A stretch of 64,000 nucleotides of DNA from DASQFQ01 sp963730115. GTDB lineage: Bacteria > Actinomycetota > Thermoleophilia > Solirubrobacterales > Solirubrobacteraceae. Positions 41,311 to 50,370 of this stretch are shown in pieces. A program made the position numbers and the translations under genes. The stretch lies in the NCBI GenBank assembly GCA_963730115.1, contig CAVSQM010000012.1, positions 186,001 to 250,000 on the forward strand, written 5' to 3'. Each line of letters starts with the position of its first letter. Within the stretch, counting starts at the first letter, position 1. The notes beneath the pieces are model-generated. The model ran no database searches. It was not told the origin of the DNA and saw only the letters and a program-made list of their open reading frames with translations.

Positions 41311-43188
41311 ATGAGGCCGCGCCGGCTCGGATGGCTGGTCCTCGCGGCCTTGGTGACCGCGATGCCGGCCGACGCGCGCGCGTCCGTCACGCGGCATCCG
41401 TGCAAGGACGCGCCGGCCGGCACCCGCTGCGGCTCGATCCGCGTGCCGCTGGACCGCAGCGGCGCCGTGCCGGGGCAGATCACGATCGAGTTCGAACGCT
41501 ACGTGCGGCGCGAGCGGCGGCGGCCGTCGCTCGGCACGCTGCTCGCGATCGAGGGCGGGCCGGGCTACGGGACCACCGACAGCCGCGACAGCTACCTGAC
41601 GCTGCTGCGCCCGCTGCAGGCGCGCCGCGACCTGCTGCTCGTCGACCTCCGCGGCACCGGGCTCTCCGGCGCGCTCGACTGCAAGACGTTCCGCCGCACC
41701 GTCAAGCGCTACGTGGCGCGCGCCGGCCGGTGCGCGGCGGAGATCGGGCCGCGGCGCGACTACTACGGGACGGGCAACGCGGTCGACGACGTCGCCGCCG
41801 TGCTCGACGCGCTCGAGATCGCGCAGGTCGACGTCTACGGCGACTCGTACGGCACCTACGCGGGACAGGCGTTCGCGGCGCGCCACCCGGCCCGGCTGCG
41901 CTCGCTCGTGCTCGACGGCGCGTACCCGGTGCCCGGCACCGACCCCACGCTCGGCGACCTCGCCGAGGCCACCCAGCGCGCGCTGCGGCTCGTGTGCGAG
42001 CGGCGGCCGCCGTGCACCGAGGATCCGGTCGCCGTGCTCGCGCGGCTCAACGATCGAATTCGCGCGCGGCCGTTCACCGCCCGCGGGCGCAACACCGAGG
42101 GCGAGCTCGTTCGCGTGCGGGTCGACGAGTACAGCTTCGCCGCGCTCGTGCAGTCGGGCTACGGCAACGTGCCGATGTACCGCGACGTGATCGCGGCCGC
42201 GCGCGCGTTCGAGGCCGGCAACCGCGCGCCGCTGCTGCGGCTGTTCGCGGAGAACAAGCTCGACACGACCGCCTCGGCGGTGCGCAGCTACAGCGAGGCC
42301 GCCTACCTCGCTGTCACCTGCCACGACTACCCGCAGATGTGGAACGAGTTCGCCTCGGCGGCGCAGCGCCGCGGGCAGCTCGCGGCCGCCGTCGCCGCCC
42401 AGCCGCCGGAGCGCTTCGCGCCGATCCTGCCCGCGGTGTGGACGAACCTCGACTACGAGGGCGCACGCGCGTGCCTCAACTGGCCGGCGCCGGCCCGCAG
42501 CGACCCGCCTGTGCCGCCCGGAGCGACGTACCCGGCGGTGCCGACGCTCGTCCTCAACGGCGACCTCGACAACATCACCACGTCAGCTCAGGCGCGCGAG
42601 GTCGCGTCGCGCTTCCCGCGCGCGACGTTCGTGGAGACCGCCAACACCGTCCACATCTCGGCGATCAGCGACCGCGAGAACTGCGCGGCGCCGCTGGTGC
42701 GGCGCTTCATCCGCACGCTGAGCGCCGGCGACACGAGCTGCGCCGCCCGCATCGCCGAGGTCCGCGCCGTCGCCGCCTTCCCCCGCCGCGCGGCCGACGC
42801 CGCCCCCGCCGCCTCCCGCCCCGGCGACCACAGCTCGCCCGCGCAGCGACGTGTCGCCGCGGTCGCCACCGCCACCGTCGCCGACGCCGTCCAGCGCTGG
42901 GTGGTCAACACCGGCGGCGCGAGCCGCGGCCTGCGCGGCGGCCGCTGGAGCTACAGCGGCGAGCGCGTGGTGCGCTTCCGCTTCCGCCGCGCCCGCTTCG
43001 CCCGCGACGTCGCCGTCAGCGGTACCGCGACCTGGCGGCTCGCCGACGGCGCAGTCCGTGCGCGCCTGCGCCTGCCCGGGCGCGGGCGCCTGCGCGCGCG
43101 CTGGAACCTGCAGCGGCAGCTCGCCGTCGCGACGCTCGACGGCGAGCTCGGCGGCCGCAGACTGCGCGCCCGGATGCTCGCGCCCTAG
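41311..43188 (+). CDS. Secreted alpha/beta hydrolase, tripeptidyl aminopeptidase-like
   Basis: 625 residues with a Sec signal (LGWLVLAALVTAMPADARAS). The hydrolase core resembles Streptomyces tripeptidyl/prolyl aminopeptidases with a TAP-like C-terminal part. The oxyanion region is LLAIEGGPGYGTTDSRDSYL, nucleophile Ser in YGDSYGTYAGQ, Asp in LVLNGDLDNITT and His in ETANTVHISAIS. Residues about 500-625 form an extra basic beta-rich module of secreted proteins. It acts outside the membrane, probably on N-terminal tripeptides. It follows hyuB by 18 bases, so the two may be co-transcribed. Shares CTAG with the convergent DedA gene. Confidence 0.88.
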   Translation: MRPRRLGWLVLAALVTAMPADARASVTRHPCKDAPAGTRCGSIRVPLDRSGAVPGQITIEFERYVRRERRRPSLGTLLAIEGGPGYGTTDSRDSYLTLLRPLQARRDLLLVDLRGTGLSGALDCKTFRRTVKRYVARAGRCAAEIGPRRDYYGTGNAVDDVAAVLDALEIAQVDVYGDSYGTYAGQAFAARHPARLRSLVLDGAYPVPGTDPTLGDLAEATQRALRLVCERRPPCTEDPVAVLARLNDRIRARPFTARGRNTEGELVRVRVDEYSFAALVQSGYGNVPMYRDVIAAARAFEAGNRAPLLRLFAENKLDTTASAVRSYSEAAYLAVTCHDYPQMWNEFASAAQRRGQLAAAVAAQPPERFAPILPAVWTNLDYEGARACLNWPAPARSDPPVPPGATYPAVPTLVLNGDLDNITTSAQAREVASRFPRATFVETANTVHISAISDRENCAAPLVRRFIRTLSAGDTSCAARIAEVRAVAAFPRRAADAAPAASRPGDHSSPAQRRVAAVATATVADAVQRWVVNTGGASRGLRGGRWSYSGERVVRFRFRRARFARDVAVSGTATWRLADGAVRARLRLPGRGRLRARWNLQRQLAVATLDGELGGRRLRARMLAP

Positions 43189-43799
43189 GAGGCCGACGGC
43201 TCAGCGCGGCGCCGACGTGCCAGCACGGCGACGATCGTCAGCGGGATGATCGCGACGACCACCCACTGCGCGACCGGCCCGACGACCCCGCCGACCTCCT
43301 CCCAGCGGCTGCCGAGCTGCTGGCCCGCCACGATCAACGCGCCGTTCCAGACCAGCGACCCGGCGAGGGTGAGCGCGAGGTAGCGGCCGAAGGGCATCCG
43401 CAGCAGGCCCGGCGGGAGCGAGACGAGGCTGCGCACACCGGGGATCATGCGGCCGAGGACCACCATCCACGCGCTGTGCCGGCGGAAGCGGCGCTCGGCG
43501 CGATCGAGATCCTCCTCCCCCACCCGCAACAGCCGCCGCAATCGCAGGACCAGCGGGCGCCCGCCGCGGCGGGCCAGGAGGTACAGGATGCTCGCGCCGA
43601 TCACGGAGCCCAGAGTCGACGCGACCAGCGCGCCCACCAGGTCGAGGTTGCCGCGGCCGACCTCGAACCCCGCGAGCGGGAGTACCAGCTCCGACGGGAT
43701 CGGCGGGAAGACGTGCTCGACCGCCATCAACACGACGAGGCCCGCGTAGCCGAGCTCCGCGAGCAGGTCGCCGGCCCAGTCGCCGATCGCTGCCGTCAC
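43185..43799 (-). CDS. DedA-family membrane protein
   Basis: 204-residue VTT/SNARE-associated protein of the DedA family, linked to lipid carrier recycling and membrane potential. Helices lie at residues about 15-35, 50-75, 135-160 and 175-198. The family motifs are VEHVFPPIPSELVLPLAGFE, where the ExxxPxPxE region is conserved, and GRMIPGVRSLVSLPPGLLRM, the F/G-R-x-x-P-x-x-R-x-x-x-x-x-x-x-G loop. Distinct from the TVP38-type protein at 5380. Monocistronic. Confidence 0.92.
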   Translation of the reverse strand: MTAAIGDWAGDLLAELGYAGLVVLMAVEHVFPPIPSELVLPLAGFEVGRGNLDLVGALVASTLGSVIGASILYLLARRGGRPLVLRLRRLLRVGEEDLDRAERRFRRHSAWMVVLGRMIPGVRSLVSLPPGLLRMPFGRYLALTLAGSLVWNGALIVAGQQLGSRWEEVGGVVGPVAQWVVVAIIPLTIVAVLARRRRAEPSAS

Positions 43800-43929
43800 G
43801 CTTATCGTGCCCCTCTGAGTCGTGGTTGACCTGAGCGCGACAGGGTCGTCCTCGGAGATGAGAAGGGGATGAGCGCTCGCTTGCTCGCCCGGGCGGGCGT
43901 AGACTCGGCGGGACCGAAAGGAGCCGCAG

Positions 43930-44154
43930 ATGTCGGAACGACAGCTGGAGCCCTGGGGCGGCGAGGTTCACATGCCGCGGTGGATGCGCCGGGTGCTGAG
44001 GCGCCCCGGCCTGTCCGAGGACACGCCGGAGGCGGCCCACGAGAAGCGCAAGGAGCATCCGGGCGGGTCGGTGCTGGAGAACGCCGACCGCGCCGCCGCC
44101 GGGCCGATGACGCAGCTCTACGTCGAGGGCCGCACGAAGCGCCCGAGACCTTGA
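43930..44154 (+). CDS. Small conserved-looking hypothetical protein
   Basis: 74 residues, soluble, basic near the N-terminus and rich in Arg and Pro (VHMPRWMRRVLRRPGLSEDT), with an acidic middle (EAAHEKRKEHPGG). AAAGGAG is nine bases before ATG 43930 and there is a free upstream region of 130 bases (43800-43929) with no other feature except a possible promoter. I do not recognise a family. The strong ribosome site and lack of competing frames support a real gene. Followed 28 bases later by the DUF4253 lipoprotein gene. Confidence 0.6.
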   Translation: MSERQLEPWGGEVHMPRWMRRVLRRPGLSEDTPEAAHEKRKEHPGGSVLENADRAAAGPMTQLYVEGRTKRPRP

Positions 44155-44182
44155 GCCACGGGCGCCATCTGCCGATGTCCAG

Positions 44183-45292
44183 GTGGTGCCCGTCGCCGTT
44201 CGCTGTCTCCTGCTCGCCCTCGTGCTGCTCCCCGCCGGCTGCGGCAGCAGCGCACACCCGGGCACCCTCGACCAAGCCCAGCTCTGCTCTGGGTTCAAGG
44301 CGGCGACAGAGGAGTTCCTGAGCCAGCACCCGGACGCGCCGGCCGAGCAGGCGCGCGCGGCCGCGGCGCAGGCCTGCCGCGAAGGCTTCCAGTACGCCCC
44401 GCAGGCGGCGGAGACGCCGATGCCCGCCTCCCCCGGCTGCCGCAAACAGACCAAGGGGGCGAACCCGAAGCCGCTGCGCCGCCGCACGCTCGGTGCGCCG
44501 GCCACGCCCGTCCCCTTCTTCGCCCAGCGGCCCGGCGCCCTGCCGCGCGACGGTGCCGCGACCGTCGGCGGCGTCCAGCTCCCGCGCGGCAGCCGCTGCA
44601 TGCACCACTGGGCGACCGACGAGCCCGTCGCCGACGCGGTCGGGCTCGCGTCCAAGCTCGCCGCCGCCTTCCCGGAGACCGGGCTGTGGCCCGTCCTGTG
44701 GGACAACTGGGGGGACCCGGACAACTTCCTCATGCCGATCAACGACCTGCGGCGCGCCGACCGCGCGGACGCCGAGCGCGTGCTGAACCGCGCGTGGGCG
44801 CGCATGGACGTGAAGAAGCCCGCCTTCCCCGCCCTCGCCCCCGGCTCGCCGGACGCCGCCAAGCCCGCGGTGCCGTTCCAGACCTACGAGGGCTCGCTGT
44901 CACCCGGCGCGCCACGGCCACCGGGCGGTCCCGTGCTCCTGCTCGTCCCCGTCAACCGCCCCGCCGATGTGGTCAGCGTGCTCGGCGCGCAGCTGACCCA
45001 GTTCGACACCGACGACGAGCTGACCGCGGTCCTGCGCTCGTGGGAGGAGCGCTTCGGCGCGGTCCCGGTCGCCGTCGGTGCCGGGACCCTCCATGTCGCG
45101 GTCGGCGCGCCCCCGCGCGCCAGGGACCAGGCGCTGCAGCTCGCGTACGAGCACTACGCGTTCAATTCCCAGGACGACACGATCAGCGACTTCGACGACC
45201 TGCCGCGCGTGGCCGAGTACCTGCGCGGCGCCGAGCGCGACCCGGAGCAGTTCCGCACCCCCGGGCTCTGGAGCTTCGGCTGGATGGACTGA
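44183..45292 (+). CDS. DUF4253-domain lipoprotein
   Basis: 369 residues. The signal peptide ends in lipobox PAGC (LLLALVLLPAGC). After a linker with cysteines (AAAQACREGF; SPGCRKQTKG), the C-terminal 200 residues fit DUF4253: GLWPVLWDNWGDPDNFLMPI, then VLLLVPVNRPADVVSVLG, ELTAVLRSWEERFGAVPVAV and ALQLAYEHYAFNSQDDTISD. Function of DUF4253 is unknown; it is often found in stress or immunity-like contexts. A surface anchored form is less common. GTG 44183 was chosen. Confidence 0.85.
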   Translation: MVPVAVRCLLLALVLLPAGCGSSAHPGTLDQAQLCSGFKAATEEFLSQHPDAPAEQARAAAAQACREGFQYAPQAAETPMPASPGCRKQTKGANPKPLRRRTLGAPATPVPFFAQRPGALPRDGAATVGGVQLPRGSRCMHHWATDEPVADAVGLASKLAAAFPETGLWPVLWDNWGDPDNFLMPINDLRRADRADAERVLNRAWARMDVKKPAFPALAPGSPDAAKPAVPFQTYEGSLSPGAPRPPGGPVLLLVPVNRPADVVSVLGAQLTQFDTDDELTAVLRSWEERFGAVPVAVGAGTLHVAVGAPPRARDQALQLAYEHYAFNSQDDTISDFDDLPRVAEYLRGAERDPEQFRTPGLWSFGWMD

Positions 45293-45343
45293 CACACCGC
45301 TATCTGTTTGACGTAAAGCCGGTCGGGTAAAGCCTCGTCAGGG

Positions 45344-45562
45344 ATGGCCACGAGGGGGAGCGACATCGCCAGCCGGAAGCGGGCTTCGCTGCTGCGCGCC
45401 GCGCTCGTCCTGGGTGTCTTTCTCCTCTATCCGCTCCTCGCCACGCTGACCCCGGTGCTCGACGGCACGGTGGCCGGCGTGAGCGTCGCCTACCTCGTCG
45501 GCTTCTTCGAGCTGATGTTCGCGCTGATCGTGGCGCTCACGTACGCGGGGACGCGCTCGTGA
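45344..45562 (+). CDS. DUF485-like small membrane subunit of a symporter
   Basis: 72 residues with two hydrophobic helices (about 18-38 and 44-66), pattern LYPLLATLTPVL and VAYLVGFFELMFALIVALTY. DUF485 proteins are encoded just before acetate-permease-type Na+/solute symporters (as yjcH before actP) and are thought to assist them. Here the stop overlaps the GTG of the symporter gene by four bases. The N-terminal third (residues 1-15) is basic and would face the cytoplasm. Confidence 0.78.
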   Translation: MATRGSDIASRKRASLLRAALVLGVFLLYPLLATLTPVLDGTVAGVSVAYLVGFFELMFALIVALTYAGTRS

Positions 45563-47127
45563 CGCTCCCGCTCGCCGTCGTCGGCGTGCTCGTCGGCGCC
45601 ACGCTCGTGCTGACCTGGTACGCGGCGCGCCGCAACAAGGACACCGGCGACCACTACGTCGCGGGCCGCCGCATCGGCGGCTTCGGCAACGGGCTCGCGC
45701 TGGCCGGCGACCAGATCTCGGCCGCATCGTTCCTCGGCATCACCGGCGCGATCGCGCTGATGGGCTTCAACGGCTTCTGGCTCGCGGTCGGCATGCCGAT
45801 CGCGTACGTGCTCGTGCTGCTGCTGGTCGCCGAGCCGCTGCGCAACCTCGGCAAGTACACGCTCGCCGACGTCATCGCCACGCGCTTCGGGAGCCTCAGC
45901 CTGCGCGCGTCGATCGCCATCGCGACGGTGATCATGACCATCATCTACATGACGGTGCAGTTCATCGGCGCCGGCCTGATCGCGGGCGCGCTGCTCGACG
46001 TGAACTTCACCACCGCCGTGCTGGTCCTCGGCGTGCTGATGACGATCTACACGGTGCTCGGCGGCATGGTCGCCGCCACCTACATCCAGATCTTCAAGAC
46101 CAGCCTGCTGGCGGTCATGGTGCTCGCCGTGTTCGTGGCGGTCATCAGCCGCACCGGCTGGAACCCGATCGGCCCGATGCTCGACGCCACGACGCAGTTC
46201 GGCGCGAAGGTCGTCGAGCCCGACCGCTCCGACCTCACCGAGTCGCTCAACAGCATCTCGCTGACCATCGGCCTGTGCCTGGGCATCATGGGCCTGCCGC
46301 ACGTGATGCTGCGCTTCCTGACCGTGAAGGACGCGCGGGCGGCCCGCAACTCGGCCGCGGTGGCGATCTCGATCTTCACCGTCTTCTTCCTGATGCTGCC
46401 GATCTTCGGCTACGCGGCGCTCAACGAGATCGGCGAGAAGGCGATCGTGGCCGCCAACCCGGCCGGCAACTCGGCGGGGCCGATGCTCGCGCAGGAGGTC
46501 GGCGGCGACATTCTCTACGCGCTGGTGGCGGGCGTGACCATCGCGACGATCCTCGCCGTGCTGGCCGGCATGGCGATCGCGATCTCCGGCGCGGTCGCGC
46601 ACGACCTCTACACGAACGTCATCAAGAAGGGCGACGTCGACGAGCGCGGCCAGCTCATCAGCGGCCGGCTCGCGGGCGCGGTCAGCGCGGCGATCGCGAT
46701 CCTGCTGGCGTTCGGCGCCAAGGACCTGAACATCGCCAACGTCGCCAACATCGCGTTCGCGATCGCGGCCAGCACGACGATGCCGACGCTGCTGCTGACC
46801 CTCTACTGGCGCCGCTTCAACCAGATGGGCGCGCTGTTCGCCATGGTCGGCGGCCTGCTCGTCTCGCTCGTGCTCGTGCTGCTCGGGCCCGACGTGCTGG
46901 GCAAGGACGACGCGATCTTCCCGCTGGCGATCCCGGCGCTCATCTCGGTGCCCGCCGGCTTCCTGCTCGCGTTCGTGGGGACCATGATCGGCGCCGGGCG
47001 CGTAGGCTCGACCGGGATGCCCTACGACGAGTTCGAGCGCCGCGCGTTCGCGCCCGATGAGGAGCCCCGGGACGGCGGCCGCTTCACCCGCAGGGCAGAG
47101 GAGCCCGAGCGGGTGGGCGCTGCGTGA
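45559..47127 (+). CDS. Sodium/solute symporter, ActP-like (SSS family)
   Basis: 522-residue transporter with about 13 helices. SSS signatures include YAARRNKDTGDHYVAGRRIG and NGLALAGDQISAASFLGITG near the N-terminus, VLGGMVAATYIQIFKTSLLA in the middle and GLPHVMLRFLTVKDARAARN. This combination is typical of acetate/monocarboxylate permeases. The C-terminus is polar and rich in Glu and Arg. Start GTG 45559. Its stop overlaps the DpgC-like gene by GTGA. With a CoA ligase and dioxygenase-like gene downstream, uptake of an aryl acid is possible. Confidence 0.9.
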   Translation: MTLPLAVVGVLVGATLVLTWYAARRNKDTGDHYVAGRRIGGFGNGLALAGDQISAASFLGITGAIALMGFNGFWLAVGMPIAYVLVLLLVAEPLRNLGKYTLADVIATRFGSLSLRASIAIATVIMTIIYMTVQFIGAGLIAGALLDVNFTTAVLVLGVLMTIYTVLGGMVAATYIQIFKTSLLAVMVLAVFVAVISRTGWNPIGPMLDATTQFGAKVVEPDRSDLTESLNSISLTIGLCLGIMGLPHVMLRFLTVKDARAARNSAAVAISIFTVFFLMLPIFGYAALNEIGEKAIVAANPAGNSAGPMLAQEVGGDILYALVAGVTIATILAVLAGMAIAISGAVAHDLYTNVIKKGDVDERGQLISGRLAGAVSAAIAILLAFGAKDLNIANVANIAFAIAASTTMPTLLLTLYWRRFNQMGALFAMVGGLLVSLVLVLLGPDVLGKDDAIFPLAIPALISVPAGFLLAFVGTMIGAGRVGSTGMPYDEFERRAFAPDEEPRDGGRFTRRAEEPERVGAA

Positions 47128-48207
47128 CGGACGCCGCTTCCCGCTATCTGGAGCTGGCCGGCGGCGAGCCGCTGCGGGTCGAGGAGTTCCTCGCGCAGGC
47201 CGGCCCGGACCTCACCGCCGAGCGCGAGCGCGCGCTGGCCGACAAGGAGGGCCTCGAGCTCGAGCAGGGCGAGCTGCTCGCGGACGTGCTCGCCGACCCG
47301 GAGGCGGGCGCGCAGCTCGTGGACTCGATGCTGCGGCCCACCGAGGAGGCGCTCGAGCGCCTCGACGACTTCCGCGCCACGCGGGGTCGCCGACCTCGGC
47401 GCCGCCTACCTCGAGCGCCGCGGCCGCGCCGGCTTCCTCGAGCTGCGCAACCCGCGCCATCTCAACGCCGAGGACGACGCCACGCTGCCCGCCACCGAGG
47501 TCGCGGTCGACCTCGCGCTGCTCGACCCCGGGATCGAGGTCGGCGTGTTCCGCGGCGCGGTCGTCGAGCACGAGCGCTACGCCGGGCGGCGGATCTTCGG
47601 CGCCGGCATCAACCTCACGCTGCTCTACCAAGGCGCGATCTCGTACGCGTTCTACGTCGTGCGCGACCTCGGCTACGTCAACAAGCTCTACCGCGGGCTC
47701 TCGGGCCCTGAGCCCGTCGAGATGCTGTGGATCGCCGCCGTGGAGACGTACGCGATCGGCGGCGCCTGCCAGCTCCTCCACGTCATGGACCACGTGATCG
47801 CCGAGCGCGGCGCCCGCCTGTTCCTGCCCGCGCGCAAGGAGGGGATCATCCCCGGCGCCAGCAACCTGCGGCTCCCGCGCGCGGTCGGCCCCCGCCTCGC
47901 GCGCCAGGCGATCCTGTCCGGCCGCGAGTTCGTGGCCGGGACGACCGAGGGCGACCTGCTGGTCGACGAGACGGTCGAGCGTGAGGAGATGGATGCGGCG
48001 ATCGAGGCCCGCATCGAGGCGCTGACCAGCTCCGGGCTCGTCAGCGCCGCCGCCAACCGGCGCGCGCTGCGCGTGGGCGAGGAGCCGCTCGACACGTTCC
48101 GCGCCTACATGGCCATCTACGCCAGAGAGCAGGCGCACTGCCATCTGAGCCCAGCCCTGGTCGAGAACCTGGAGCGCAATTGGAACGCGAAGCAGCGGAG
48201 AGTCTGA
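47124..48207 (+). CDS. DpgC-like enoyl-CoA hydratase-fold protein, frame broken by one extra base
   Basis: About 361 residues when repaired. The crotonase-fold core is FRGAVVEHERYAGRRIFGAG then INLTLLYQGAISYAFYVVRD, which resembles DpgC, the cofactor-free (3,5-dihydroxyphenyl)acetyl-CoA 1,2-dioxygenase of glycopeptide producers. The N-terminal helical domain (ADKEGLELEQGELLADVLAD) also fits. C-terminal text is RNWNAKQRRV. The frame shifts near 47392; removing one base joins DDFRAT to GVADLGAAYLERRG. GTG 47124 overlaps the symporter stop and the 3' end overlaps the CoA ligase gene by 28 bases, so the genes are one operon. Exact reaction is not proven by sequence. Confidence 0.75.
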
Positions 48208-49416
48208 GCCGGGACGAGCTGCGGGCGCTGCAGCTCGAGCGGCTGCGGGCGCTGGTCGCGCGCGTGCTGGAGGACGCGCCGGTGCTGGGCGAGCGGTTGC
48301 GCTCGGCGGGCGTCGAGTCGGCAGACGACGTGCGCTCGCTCGACGACCTGGGTGCGTTGCCGTTCACCGAGAAGGCCGACCTGCGCGAGCACTACCCGTT
48401 CGGCATGCTCGCCGTCCCGCGCGAGCGGCTCGTGCGCGTGCACGCCTCCTCCGGCACCGGCGGCAAGCCGACGATGGTCGGCTACACGGCCGCCGACCTC
48501 GACCTGTGGGCCGACGTGATGGCGCGCTCGATGCGGACCTGCGGCGTCCGCCCGGGGATGCTCGTCCACAACGCGAACGGCTACGGGCTGTTCACCGGCG
48601 GGCTCGGCTTCCACGACGGCACGGAGCGCCTCGGCGCGACGATCCTCCCCGTCTCCGTCCGGCCAGACGAAGCGCCAGGCGATGCTGCTGCGCGACCTGC
48701 AGGCGCAGGTGCTGACCTGCACGCCGTCGTACGCGGTCACGATCGCCGAGGCGCTCGAGCAGGAGGGGATCGGGCCCGGCGACCTGTCGCTCGAGATCGG
48801 GCTGTTCGGCGCCGAGCCGTGGTCGGAGTCGATGCGCGCGCAGCTCGAGCGCCGGCTCGGCCTGCGCGCGCGCAACTTCTACGGGCTGTCGGAGATCATC
48901 GGGCCGGGCGTCGCCGCCGAGTGCGAGGAGACGTCGGGCGCGCACCTCAACGAGGACCACTTCCTGTGCGAGGTGGTCGACGGCGAGCTCGTCATCACCA
49001 CGCTGACCAAGGAGGCGCTGCCGCTGATCCGCTACCGCACCGGCGACATGGCGTCGGTCGACGAGGAGCCGTGCGCGTGCGGGCGGACGCTGGCGCGCAT
49101 GGGCCGCGTGCAGGGCCGGCGCGACGACATGCTGATCCTGCGCGGGGTCAACGTGTACCCGTCGGAGATCGAGCACGTCCTGCTCGGGATCGACGGCGTC
49201 GAGCCGCATTACGAGCTGACCGTCGAGCGCCCGGGCGCGTCGGACGAGGTGCGGGTGCGGTGCGAGGCGCGCCCCGGCTCCGACGAGCAACTGGCTCAGA
49301 GGGTGCACGCCGAGCTGCGCGAGCGCACCGGGATCGGCATCGAGGTCGAGCTCGTCGCGACGGGCGAGCTGCCGCGCAGCGAGGGCAAGGCGGCGCGGGT
49401 GATCGACAAGCGCTAG
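48180..49416 (+). CDS. paaK: Phenylacetate-CoA ligase-like enzyme, frame broken by one extra base
   Basis: Adenylate-forming ligase of the PaaK group, about 412 residues after repair. The P-loop is RVHASSGTGGKPTMVGYTA. Other motifs are NFYGLSEIIGPGVAAECEET, LPLIRYRTGDMA and RVQGRRDDMLILRGVNVYPS, with the C-terminal catalytic lysine region RSEGKAARVIDKR. The frame shifts at 48657; deleting one G joins LPVS to SGQTKRQAMLLRDLQ. Start TTG 48180 lies inside the DpgC-like gene. It would make aryl-CoA for the dioxygenase-like protein. Phenylacetate or hydroxyphenylacetate is likely but not certain. Confidence 0.88.
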
Positions 49417-49721
49417 GTCGGCTGGACGGCGAGGTGCTTGAGCCGCTCGAGCTGCTGCCAGTGCCGCGCGACCCGGCGCTTGCCGGTCGGGGTCAGCGCG
49501 ACCTTCGTGTTCGGCTTCTTGCGCACGAACCGCTTCTCGATCGTCACCAGGCCGGCGTCCTCGAGCTTCGTCAGGTGGCTCGAGAGGTTGCCCTTGGTCA
49601 GCCCGGTCGTGCGCTGGAGGAACAGGAAGTCCGCGTCGCTCACCGAGGAGAGCACGGTGAGGATCGCGAGCCGCCCGGGCTCGTGGACGAGCCTGTCGAG
49701 GACGAGCTCGTCGTCAGCCAC
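49413..49721 (-). CDS. Winged-helix transcriptional regulator (MarR/ArsR-like)
   Basis: 102 residues, one winged HTH. It begins LDRLVHEPGRLAILTVLSSV, then DADFLFLQRTTGLTKGNLSS and HLTKLEDAGLVTIEKRF, with the wing RKKPNTKVALTPTGKRRVAR. This short type (HTH_MarR-like, transcriptional regulator of COG1846/DUF family) binds palindromic DNA as a dimer. GTG 49721 overlaps the preceding membrane-protein gene by eight bases, so they are co-translated. Direct TGCAAAC repeats before the membrane protein (50313-50336) are a candidate operator. Its stop shares CTAG with paaK. Confidence 0.87.
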   Translation of the reverse strand: MADDELVLDRLVHEPGRLAILTVLSSVSDADFLFLQRTTGLTKGNLSSHLTKLEDAGLVTIEKRFVRKKPNTKVALTPTGKRRVARHWQQLERLKHLAVQPT

Positions 49722-50302
49722 GGCCGAGGCTGGGGGTCGCCGCGCCGAGCGTGCGGACGAGCTGGAGGTGGTCGAACACGCCGTTGAGCATCACGGCGAC
49801 GCCGGACATGGCGAGGCCGATGTTGCTCGGGCTCGGCGCCGTCCCACACCGGCAGCGCGCCGGCGACGAGCAGCCCGCCCCAGATCACGATGTGGTGCGG
49901 CTTGAGGCCGATGACCGCGGCGTAGTAGACGAGCATGAGCGCGCCGAAGACGGCCGGGATCGGATTGACGGGCAGGTCGAGCGACCACGCTGCGCGGCTC
50001 CGCAGCAGCATCGACAGCCCGATCAGCAGCAGGACACCGGCCGCCGTCACCACGAAGGCGATCACCTGCTGGCGACCCGACGGCGTCACGCGGCCGTAGT
50101 GCTCGTTGTAGAAGCGGTTGATCCCGGCGCAGGCGGCGCCGATGACGGCCAGGCTCGCGAGGAACACCCACGGTGAGCCGAACGGCCCCCACTCGGCGTT
50201 GCCGAGCGCGGCGATGATGAACAGCAGGCCCGCCGGCACGGCGACCAGGCCGCGCAGGTACGGATACTCGGCTGCCGCCGATTGCAATTGTCTGCGGTCC
50301 AT
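49714..50302 (-). CDS. Five-helix membrane protein beside its regulator, frame broken by one extra base
   Basis: About 195 residues when repaired. Hydrophobic helices are at residues about 17-33 (LVAVPAGLLFIIAALG), 43-60, 80-102 (VIAFVVTAAGVLLLIGLSML), 115-135 and 138-155. After the last helix the frame shifts at about 49830; deleting one C joins GALPVWDGA to PSNIGLAMSGVAVMLNGVFD and HLQLVRTLGA, a tail that completes the protein. ATG 50302 has GGAG five bases upstream. Function unknown. It is encoded with a MarR/ArsR-type regulator, a pairing often seen for stress or drug-responsive membrane proteins. Confidence 0.7.
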
Positions 50303-50312
50303 CTCGGCTCCT

Positions 50313-50336
50313 TGCAAACTGGTTGGTGATGCAAAC
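50313..50336. promoter_or_regulatory. Direct repeats TGCAAAC before the membrane protein/regulator pair
   Basis: Two identical TGCAAAC heptamers (50313-50319 and 50330-50336) lie 17 bases apart in the 68-base gap between the leftward membrane protein and the rightward adenylate kinase gene. The spacing fits contact on adjacent helical turns. They may be bound by the winged-helix regulator encoded in the operon, or be part of the divergent promoter. Confidence 0.4.
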
Positions 50337-50370
50337 CATACCACGACCGGGATCGGGTTAGCATGCGCCG

